Of a stretch of DNA of 63,713 nt, positions 57,688 to 63,713 are shown piece by piece. Numbering within the stretch: position 1 is the first letter of the stretch; each line of letters starts with the position of its first letter. This DNA comes from Anaerotruncus sp. (lineage in GTDB: Bacteria; Bacillota; Clostridia; Oscillospirales; Ruminococcaceae). Position numbers and translations under genes: made by a program. Under the pieces are notes generated by a model. The model ran no database searches and was not told where the DNA came from. It worked only from the letters and a program-made list of their open reading frames with translations. Location: positions 1 through 63,713 of the forward strand of contig JAETRV010000014.1 of assembly GCA_021770005.1 (NCBI GenBank), in the 5' to 3' direction.

Positions 57688-59178
57688 ATGCTGGAAGAAC
57701 TGGACCTGCATTTGAAGATGGAAAAAGAGGAATGGAATGCCTGCAAGGAAACGCTCTGGCGGCGGCTGAGTGTCCTACAGCAGCGGGCACGCGAACTGAA
57801 AATCCCAACCATTATCCTGTTTGAGGGCTGGGGGGCCTCCGGCAAGGGGTTGATGATCTCCCGCCTGATCCAGAACCTGGACCCGCGCGGCTTTTCGGTG
57901 CACAACATTATTGAGCCGACCGCCGAGGACCTGCGTTATCCATGGATGCACCGGTTCTGGAGGCGGCTGCCGCTCTATGGGGAGATCGCAATTTTTGACC
58001 GCAGCTGGTACTATGGGGTCACGGCCGAGCGGGAAAACGGGAACCTATCCGGGAAGGAGATCGAACGCCGGTTTGACGAGATCGTTGATTTCGAACGGCA
58101 GATGGTCGACGACGGGGCGGTCCTGATTAAATTTTTCCTGCACGTCTCCCAGAAGGAGCAGCGCAAGCGGCTCAAGGGCCTGGAATCGAAAAAGGCCACC
58201 CGCTGGCGGGTGACCCAGGACGACTGGCGCCGGAACCGGCATTACGAAAAAGAGGCGGAGCTATTCGAGGAGATGCTCGGGCGGACCAGCGAATTTGAAC
58301 AGCCCTGGACACTGGTGGAGGCGGAGGACAAACGGTACGCGGTGCACAAGGTGCTGACCACGGTAATCGCCGCCCTCGAAGGCGCAATCGCCCGCCGGGA
58401 GAGCGACAATATGCCCGAATTCGCGGGCGTACGTATCTCGAAGGAGTTGGTTTCCCGCCCGCTGCCGCCCCTCTCGGAGATCAGCCTCGCCCGCCGTACC
58501 CTCTCGATCGAGGAATACAAGCAGGAATTGAAACGCTGTCAGAAGCAGCTGTTTGAGCTGCAAAACCGGCTTTACCAGAAGCGCATCCCACTGATCCTCG
58601 CGTTCGAGGGCTGGGACGCGGCAGGCAAGGGCGGCACGATCAAGCGTGTGACGCAAGCGCTCGATCCGCGCGGGTATGAGGTGATCCCGATCTGTGCCCC
58701 TACGCCGGTCGAGAAAAACCACCAGCACCTCTGGCGGTTCTGGAATGCCCTCCCGCGCGACGGGCACACCGCCATCTTTGACCGCACCTGGTATGGCCGG
58801 GTCCTGGTCGAGCACATCGAAGGGTTCTGCACCATGGAGCAGTGGGGGCGTGCCTATGACGAGATCAACCGGTTCGAGCAGCATCTGGCCGACTGGGGGG
58901 CGATCGTCCTGAAGTTCTGGCTCCAGATCGACCAGGAGGAGCAGCTCCGGCGGTTCATCGAGCGTCAGCGGATTCCCGAGAAACAGTACAAGATCACTGA
59001 CGAGGACTGGCGCAATCGGGATAAATGGGACCAATACGAAGAGGCGGTCAATGAGATGCTCGCCCGCACCAATACCAGCTATGCGCCGTGGACGGTCGTC
59101 GAATCGAACGATAAGCGATATGGCCGGATCAAGACAATGGAAACGATCATCCGGGCAGCGGAGGAACGTCTGGGATGA
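57688..59178 (+). CDS. pap: Double-domain PPK2, polyphosphate:AMP phosphotransferase
   Basis: A 496-residue tandem PPK2 protein. Each half has a Walker A-like loop (EGWGASGKG near 46, EGWDAAGKGG near 307), a matching DPRG segment and a Walker B/lid segment (IAIFDRSWYYGV, TAIFDRTWYGRVLVEHIEGF). Fused PPK2 proteins of class II phosphorylate AMP to ADP using polyphosphate. In these the first half is usually the degenerate one; here its loop has Ala-Ser-Gly-Lys, so both P-loops look intact. AAAGGGGG precedes ATG 57688. The stop overlaps the next start (ATGA). Confidence 0.93.
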   Translation: MLEELDLHLKMEKEEWNACKETLWRRLSVLQQRARELKIPTIILFEGWGASGKGLMISRLIQNLDPRGFSVHNIIEPTAEDLRYPWMHRFWRRLPLYGEIAIFDRSWYYGVTAERENGNLSGKEIERRFDEIVDFERQMVDDGAVLIKFFLHVSQKEQRKRLKGLESKKATRWRVTQDDWRRNRHYEKEAELFEEMLGRTSEFEQPWTLVEAEDKRYAVHKVLTTVIAALEGAIARRESDNMPEFAGVRISKELVSRPLPPLSEISLARRTLSIEEYKQELKRCQKQLFELQNRLYQKRIPLILAFEGWDAAGKGGTIKRVTQALDPRGYEVIPICAPTPVEKNHQHLWRFWNALPRDGHTAIFDRTWYGRVLVEHIEGFCTMEQWGRAYDEINRFEQHLADWGAIVLKFWLQIDQEEQLRRFIERQRIPEKQYKITDEDWRNRDKWDQYEEAVNEMLARTNTSYAPWTVVESNDKRYGRIKTMETIIRAAEERLG

Positions 59179-59741
59179 CCGGAAAACCGGCTGCACAGCG
59201 GGCCAGCACCCAGCGGACGGTGGGGAGCATCACCTATGAGCTGACCCGGAAACGGGTGAAAAACCTCAACCTGCGGGTGGTGGAAGGGGGCGCGGTGCGC
59301 GTCTCGGCGCCCACCCGCACCCCACTGCGGGAGATCGACCGGTTTGTCGCTTCGCACGAGGCATGGATCGGGCAGGCGCGGGAACGGGTGCATGTCCGGG
59401 AGGCGTCCGCAGACCAAATGCAGGACGTTTATACCGATGAGGAATGCTTGCGGGTGTTTGGCGAGGTGAGCGACCGCATCTACCCGCTGTTCGCCTACTG
59501 CCTGCCCATCCAGCCTGCCCTCCGGGTGCGGTGGATGAAAAGCCGCTGGGGGGTCTGCCATGTTGCCAAAAATTATATCACCCTCAACAAACAGCTGATG
59601 GGCAAACCGCGTGCAGCGCTTGAATATGTGGTGCTTCATGAGTATGTGCATTTTCTGCACCCCAACCATCAGGCGGGGTTCCATGCGGAGATGGCGCGTC
59701 TGATGCCCGATTATCTGGCGCGCCGCGCGCTTTTAAAGTGA
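59175..59741 (+). CDS. YgjP-like metallopeptidase (DUF45/SprT-like)
   Basis: A 188-residue protein of the YgjP/DUF45 family. It contains RVRWMKSRWGVCHVAKNYIT LNKQL and the zinc motif VVLHEYVHFLHPNH (HExxH near 155-159), with a downstream His in AGFHAEMARLMPDY as third ligand. Such proteins look like metal proteases; their substrates are unknown. It overlaps the PPK2 stop by 4 bases and is translationally coupled. Confidence 0.9.
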   Translation: MTGKPAAQRASTQRTVGSITYELTRKRVKNLNLRVVEGGAVRVSAPTRTPLREIDRFVASHEAWIGQARERVHVREASADQMQDVYTDEECLRVFGEVSDRIYPLFAYCLPIQPALRVRWMKSRWGVCHVAKNYITLNKQLMGKPRAALEYVVLHEYVHFLHPNHQAGFHAEMARLMPDYLARRALLK

Positions 59742-59907
59742 GCTGTCCCGACCTTTTTCAGGTAAAAAAAGCGCTTCTGCAAAGGATATGGGGTAGCTTC
59801 CATCCGCTCGCCAAGCTGGTTTCATCAGAATTGACAAAATTATCACAAAATTTTGGCTGGAGAATTTCCGGATGTGGAATTGAAAAAAACCGCACTTTAT
59901 AGTATGC

Positions 59908-59913
59908 TATAAT
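59908..59913 (+). promoter_or_regulatory. Extended -10 promoter of the hydrogenase-like sensor cassette
   Basis: TGCTATAAT ends at 59913, about 90 bases before ATG 60005. The -35 region is A-rich and poor. The preceding 59742-59900 stretch shows no gene. Confidence 0.5.
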
Positions 59914-60004
59914 CAAAACAAGGTCATAAAAATGGGGCGGTTTGGGATTTTGGCCCGGGCGGCTCCTGAAAGCCGGAATTCGGCAGGAAGGGGATTTTTG
60001 TTTT

Positions 60005-60250
60005 ATGAATATTTCTGTATGTATCGGAAGCTCTTGCCATCTCAAAGGCTCTTACGATATTATCAACGTCTTTAAGCGGATGATCGCTCAAAACCAGCTG
60101 GCGGACAAGGTCAACCTCAGCGCGTCGTTCTGCCTGGGGAAATGCCAGCAGGGGGTCGCGGTCCGGATCAATGACGAGATCGTGACCGGCGTCAACCCGG
60201 AGAACGCCGAAGAGGTCTTCATGGAAAAAGTGATGAAGGAGCTGCAGTGA
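60005..60250 (+). CDS. Thioredoxin-like [2Fe-2S] ferredoxin
   Basis: An 81-residue protein of the thioredoxin-like ferredoxin family. MNISVCIGSSCHLKGSYDII and ASFCLGKCQQGVAVRINDEI hold the four cluster Cys (6, 11, 41 and 45). It carries electrons to or from the Fe-S protein encoded four bases downstream. This small ferredoxin, hydrogenase-like sensor and phosphatase trio is a recurring arrangement near [FeFe]-hydrogenase genes in Clostridia. The longer frame to 59942 has no start support. Confidence 0.88.
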   Translation: MNISVCIGSSCHLKGSYDIINVFKRMIAQNQLADKVNLSASFCLGKCQQGVAVRINDEIVTGVNPENAEEVFMEKVMKELQ

Positions 60251-60253
60251 GGA

Positions 60254-61960
60254 ATGACCGATGTACTCAGCCTGAAAAAAGCAAACTGTAAAAACTGCCA
60301 TAAATGCATCCGGGTCTGCCCGGTGAAGTCAATCCGCTTCGCCGACAATCAGGCCAAAATCATCAATCAGGACTGCATCCTCTGCGGGCGCTGCGTGGTC
60401 ACCTGCCCGCAGAACGCCAAGAAGGTCCGCAACGACCTCACCGAGGTGATCGGTGCAATTGGCAGCGGCAAAAAGGTGGTCGCGAGCGTTGCGCCGTCGT
60501 TCATCAGCGAGTTCCCGGTTGAGGGGATCGGGCAGTTTGAAGCGCTGCTCAAAAAGCTGGGCTTCTTTGCCGCGCGTGAAACCGCCGAGGGCGCTTACAT
60601 CGTCAAACGGGAATATGAGCGGATGATCCGCGAGCACAGCCAGGAGGTCATCATCTCGTCCTGCTGCCCGACCGTCGTTTCCCTGATCCAAAAATATTAC
60701 CCTGCTGCGCTGCCGTATGTCGCGCCGGTCATCTCCCCGATGCTCGCCAGCGCACGCCAGATCAAGGCGGAGTTCCCCGACGCATACGTCGTCTTTATCG
60801 GGCCGTGTATCTCCAAAAAAGAGGAGATGCACAAGCTGCCCGGCTACATAGACTGCGTGCTGACCTTCGACGAGCTGGAGCAATGGCTCACCCGGCGCGG
60901 AATCCAGATCGAAGCTGAAACGTCCGAAGCCGAAAGCCAATCCGGGGAGGGGCGCCTGTCCCGGTTCTTCCCCAAAACGGGCGGGATCATCGAATGCATG
61001 GACCTCGATTTTGAGAGCGGCTACGAATATCTGCCGGTCGATGGGGTGGAAAACTGCATCAACGCGATCAAAGAGATCGAAAACGGCAACCTCAATGGTT
61101 ATTTTGTCGAGATGAGCGCCTGTGAAGGGAGCTGCATCAACGGCCCGTTCACCCGCCAGTATAAAGATTCGATCCTGCGGAGCCGCCGCCGGGTCAACCA
61201 GTATGCCCAGCCCGACCGCTCCAAGCGGACCGATTTCGGGACCGAGCCGGGCTTTGGCCTGATGCGTCCGCTGCCGGTTGAACTGGTGCGGGAGAACCGC
61301 CCATCCGAGGCGCAGCTCACCGAAATCCTCGCCAAGATGGGCAAGACCCGTCCGGAGCATGAGCTCAACTGCGGAAGCTGCGGCTACCCGACCTGCCGGG
61401 ACAAGGCGGTTGCGGTGTTCAACGGCAAGGCAGACGTTGCCATGTGCCTGCCGTTCATGCGGGAGAAAGCGGAGTCGTTCTCGAACAACGTGTTCAGCAT
61501 CACCCCCAACGCGATTATCGTGCTGGATGAGGACCTCTGCATCCAGAAGATGAATATGCCGGCAAGCCATCTGTTCGGGATCAGCAGTCAAAAGCTGATC
61601 GGCTCGATGATTATTGAGCTGATGGACCCGACCCCTTTTCAGGATGTGCTGGACACCGGGAACGATGTCATTGACAAGCACATCTATCTGCCTGAATTTG
61701 AAAAGCATGTTGAGCTTTCGATCGTACGCGATGAGGAGCATCATCTGCTGTTTGGGATGATTAAGGACATCACCGCGGAGCACAACCGTCATGAAAAATA
61801 CAAGACCCGCCGCGACCAGACGATCGAGATCACCGACAAGGTGATTGAAAAGCAGATGCGGATTGTTCAGGAGATCGCTTCGCTGCTCGGCGAGACGACC
61901 GCCGAAACCAAGGTGGCGCTGACCCAGATCAAGAATACGGTCCTGTCGGAGGAAGCGTGA
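60254..61960 (+). CDS. Sensory [FeFe]-hydrogenase-like protein with PAS domain (HydS-like)
   Basis: A 568-residue soluble protein. Two [4Fe-4S] motifs (CKNCHKCIRVCP near 12-23 and CILCGRCVVTCP near 42-53) precede an H-cluster-type domain with SSCCPTVVSLIQ near 134, GPCISKKEE near 189 and MSACEGSCINGP near 290. These match the three H-cluster loops with substitutions typical of sensory rather than catalytic enzymes. A further Fe-S site (CGSCGYPTC and a later MCLPF Cys) lies near 373-400. A PAS domain (NAIIVLDEDLCIQKMNMPAS) and a coiled end follow. It is expected to sense H2 or redox state and signal to the phosphatase encoded by the overlapping next gene. Confidence 0.88.
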   Translation: MTDVLSLKKANCKNCHKCIRVCPVKSIRFADNQAKIINQDCILCGRCVVTCPQNAKKVRNDLTEVIGAIGSGKKVVASVAPSFISEFPVEGIGQFEALLKKLGFFAARETAEGAYIVKREYERMIREHSQEVIISSCCPTVVSLIQKYYPAALPYVAPVISPMLASARQIKAEFPDAYVVFIGPCISKKEEMHKLPGYIDCVLTFDELEQWLTRRGIQIEAETSEAESQSGEGRLSRFFPKTGGIIECMDLDFESGYEYLPVDGVENCINAIKEIENGNLNGYFVEMSACEGSCINGPFTRQYKDSILRSRRRVNQYAQPDRSKRTDFGTEPGFGLMRPLPVELVRENRPSEAQLTEILAKMGKTRPEHELNCGSCGYPTCRDKAVAVFNGKADVAMCLPFMREKAESFSNNVFSITPNAIIVLDEDLCIQKMNMPASHLFGISSQKLIGSMIIELMDPTPFQDVLDTGNDVIDKHIYLPEFEKHVELSIVRDEEHHLLFGMIKDITAEHNRHEKYKTRRDQTIEITDKVIEKQMRIVQEIASLLGETTAETKVALTQIKNTVLSEEA

Positions 61961-63135
61961 TGGACAGACTGTTTATGGAGAATGGCTTCATCAGCCTGAT
62001 TAAATATGGGGAGGAGCTTTGCGGCGACCGGGTGATGGTCAAGGCGCAGAATCCCAAGGGTGACTTTACCATGGTGCTGGCCGATGGTTTGGGCAGCGGC
62101 GTAAAGGCCAACATCCTTTCCACCCTGACCTCCCAGATCATCGCAACGATGATCGACTCGGATATGTCGATCGAGGAGTGTGTCACCACGATTGCCCAGA
62201 CCCTTCCGGTCTGCTCGGTGCGGCAGGTTGCCTACGCAACCTTCTCGATCCTCAAGGTGCATGACGGCAACCAGATCGACCTGATCCAGTACGACAATCC
62301 GGATATTATCGTGCTTCGCAACGGGAAAAACTACGAATATGAGCGGGAGGAACGGGTTATCTCGGGCAAAAAAATCCTGGAATCCCACTTTGAGGTCCAG
62401 CTCGGGGACATCTTTATCGCAATGAGCGACGGGGTGATCCATGCCGGGATTGGGCAGTCGCTCAATTTCGGGTGGGAGCGTCCAAACGTGATCGAATACG
62501 CCGAAACCCACTGTAAAAAAGAGATGTCAGCGAAATCCATCGCGAGTATGCTCAGTGACGCCTGCCGGGAACTGTATATGGATAAGCCGGGCGATGATAC
62601 TACGGTCGCGGTACTACGCATCCGGGAACGTCAACTTGTCAACCTGATGATCGGCCCGCCGGTCAACAAGGAGGACGACGAGCGGATCATGGGGGAATTT
62701 TTTGCACAGGGCGGCAAACGGATCGTCTGCGGCGGTACCACCTCCTCGCTGGTCGCGCGGTACCTCAATACAACAGTCGAAACCCGTCTGGACTATCTGG
62801 ATGCCAACATCCCGCCGATCGGGTTCATCAAAGGGGTGGACCTCTGCACCGAAGGGGTACTCACGATGGGCCGGGTGGTCGAAATCGCAAAACAGTATGC
62901 GTCGGCGTCGGACAAATACGCCGAATGGCTGGACAAAAAGGACGGCGCTTCGCTGATTGCGCAGATGCTGTTTGAGGAAGCGACCGATGTCAACCTGTTT
63001 GTCGGGCGGGCGATGAATCCCGCGCATCAGAACCCGGACATGTCGATTGATTTTTCGATCAAGTTGCGGCTGATCGAGGACCTCGCGAAATATCTCGAGG
63101 TTATGGGCAAGCATGTCCACACCAATTATTATTAG
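61960..63135 (+). CDS. SpoIIE/PP2C-type serine phosphatase of the hydrogenase-sensor cassette
   Basis: A 391-residue protein. The N-terminal half has the SpoIIE/PP2C signatures LADGLGSGVKANILST near 40-55 and IAMSDGVIHAGIG near 150-162, with GDDTTVAVLRI near 211, giving the metal-binding Asp residues. The second half (about 225-391) is a domain usual in this family but without known function. ATG 61960 overlaps the TGA of the sensor gene. The likely job is dephosphorylation of a regulator in response to the redox sensor. Its TAG stop is the first three bases of a dispersed repeat. Confidence 0.88.
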   Translation: MDRLFMENGFISLIKYGEELCGDRVMVKAQNPKGDFTMVLADGLGSGVKANILSTLTSQIIATMIDSDMSIEECVTTIAQTLPVCSVRQVAYATFSILKVHDGNQIDLIQYDNPDIIVLRNGKNYEYEREERVISGKKILESHFEVQLGDIFIAMSDGVIHAGIGQSLNFGWERPNVIEYAETHCKKEMSAKSIASMLSDACRELYMDKPGDDTTVAVLRIRERQLVNLMIGPPVNKEDDERIMGEFFAQGGKRIVCGGTTSSLVARYLNTTVETRLDYLDANIPPIGFIKGVDLCTEGVLTMGRVVEIAKQYASASDKYAEWLDKKDGASLIAQMLFEEATDVNLFVGRAMNPAHQNPDMSIDFSIKLRLIEDLAKYLEVMGKHVHTNYY

Positions 63136-63297
63136 GGCTTGTTTGAAAATAGAGAAATTGACGGATTTTTCGCAAAAAATGAGCAGCTGCGAGGAAAAAA
63201 GCACAGGAATACTGGATGTATTCCGAGCATTTTTGACGCAGCAGATGCCGCTTTTTGTAGAAAAAGACGGTGATTTCGATTTTTCAAACAGCCCCTA
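63133..63297. repeat. Full copy of dispersed repeat family 1 (165 bp, MITE-like)
   Basis: TAGGGCTTGTTTGAAAATAG at the left and TTTTTCAAACAGCCCCTA at the right are inverted termini. The interior has GGAATACTGGATGTATTCC, a hairpin. Shortened or half copies occur at 33264, 52296 and 55156. It codes for nothing recognisable and provides the stop codon of the phosphatase gene. Confidence 0.8.
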
Positions 63298-63311
63298 GAT
63301 GGGTTCTAATC

Positions 63312-63352
63312 AGAAGCGCCCGCCTCGTGGCAGAGACGGGCGCTTCTTCTTT
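63312..63352 (+). terminator. Terminator after the phosphatase gene
   Basis: AGAAGCGCCCG (63312-63322) pairs with CGGGCGCTTCT (63337-63347), followed by TCTTTTTC-like T-rich sequence. Confidence 0.8.
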
Positions 63353-63405
63353 TTCAAAAAGCTTTCTCGGCGGAAGTGGTCTAGCACCCTAGCGCAGGAA
63401 AAGAG

Positions 63406-63439
63406 CAGGGCGCGCTGCGAAACCCCGCAGCGCGCCCTG
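63406..63439 (-). terminator. Terminator of the etfA gene
   Basis: CAGGGCGCGCTGCG (63406-63419) pairs with 63426-63439. It lies 14 bases beyond the minus-strand etfA stop, with CTCTTTTCC on its distal side. Confidence 0.8.
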
Positions 63440-63452
63440 AAAATAACCAGGC

Positions 63453-63713
63453 TTATTCTTTTTTCGCAAGCTCTTTCTTGACCGCTTCGGTCAGCAGCGG
63501 CAGGATTTTATGTACATCCCCGACGACGCCGAAATCCGCAACCTCAAAGATCGGAGCGCCCGGATCCTTATTGATCGCAATGATGATCTCCGAGTCTTCC
63601 ATGCCCGCCAGATGCTGGATTGCACCCGAGATACCGCACGCGATATACAGGTTTGGACGGACTGTTTTACCGGTCTGGCCGACCTGACGGTCTTTCTCGA
63701 CCCAGCCCGCATC
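63453..63713 (-). CDS. etfA: Electron transfer flavoprotein alpha subunit, C-terminal end (partial)
   Basis: Reading leftward from the window edge, the frame gives [40 protein letters not shown], then [24 protein letters not shown] and a stop at 63453-63455. This is the FAD-binding C-terminal domain of Etf[12 protein letters not shown], [11 protein letters not shown] and NxDPxAPIF. EtfA with EtfB passes electrons from acyl-CoA dehydrogenases or in flavin bifurcation. Only 86 codons are inside the window; the start is beyond it. Confidence 0.93.
   Translation of the reverse strand, partial: DAGWVEKDRQVGQTGKTVRPNLYIACGISGAIQHLAGMEDSEIIIAINKDPGAPIFEVADFGVVGDVHKILPLLTEAVKKELAKKE

Noticed and set aside
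60329-61792. 487-codon minus-strand open frame
   Set aside because: Antisense of the HydS-like gene, whose Cys motifs are unmistakable.
1-63713. CRISPR array
   Set aside because: No regularly spaced identical direct repeats were seen; the repeats found are dispersed and intergenic.

Overview
The window comes from the chromosome of an anaerobic, probably spore-forming member of the Clostridia, most like the Oscillospirales. This rests on gene families seen in the sequence: SpoIIID, a TAXI-type TRAP transporter, a group-D-like [FeFe]-hydrogenase sensor cassette, an EtfA end, a RACo-like ASKHA ferredoxin and fairly GC-rich Firmicute genes with strong AGGAGG ribosome sites. The species cannot be named from sequence alone.

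Positions 109 to 29221 are one integrated mobile element. It splits the sporulation regulator gene spoIIID: the 5' half is at 1-111 and the 3' half at 29223-29369. Removing everything between two ACATA sequences rejoins an open reading frame with the conserved SpoIIID stretch STVHKDVTDRL. A large serine recombinase (27689-29224) abuts the right junction and uses a stop codon completed by host DNA. Reading left to right, the element holds:
- an RloA/RloB-like ATPase plus TOPRIM defence pair;
- a pile of nested or broken insertion sequences and a truncated sigma factor gene;
- a LytS/LytR-type two-component system with a TAXI-TRAP transporter operon as metabolic cargo;
- a phage head-gene relic;
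- zinc-ribbon membrane proteins;
- a phage/plasmid-type recombination module (DUF932, YqaJ nuclease, a cysteine-rich protein and small proteins);
- a small resolvase, a ParB-domain protein, a DUF3102 protein, a VirD4/TraG coupling ATPase and a MobA/L relaxase;
- a DUF234 ATPase and the integrase.
No VirB4-like or other mating-pore genes are visible, so it looks like an integrative mobilizable element or a decayed ICE.

From 29.4 kb the sequence is ordinary chromosome. First come a RACo-like protein, a PAP2 phosphatase, a phosphohexomutase, glycyl-tRNA synthetase and tRNA-Pro(UGG), with an AIPR-family abortive-infection gene just downstream of the tRNA. Next is a sugar-diacid catabolic island (36.8-52.3 kb) in two divergent blocks. 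The minus block has a 2-hydroxyacid dehydrogenase, glycerate kinase, glucarate dehydratase and a DapA-family lyase. The plus block has a TctCBA transporter, galactarate dehydratase, an AEC carrier, a glycerol-dehydrogenase-like enzyme and an IlvD/Edd dehydratase. Together they suggest uptake of glucarate/galactarate and conversion through 5-keto-4-deoxyglucarate to pyruvate and glycerate phosphate.

The right end has a flavin reductase, NAD synthetase, a VanY-like carboxypeptidase, a phosphopantetheinyl transferase, a double-domain PPK2, a YgjP-like protease, a three-gene hydrogenase-like sensor/phosphatase cassette, and the C-terminal end of etfA entering from the right. Several families of intergenic repeats, some with compensatory base changes in their stems and some supplying stop codons to neighbouring genes, are spread through the chromosomal part.
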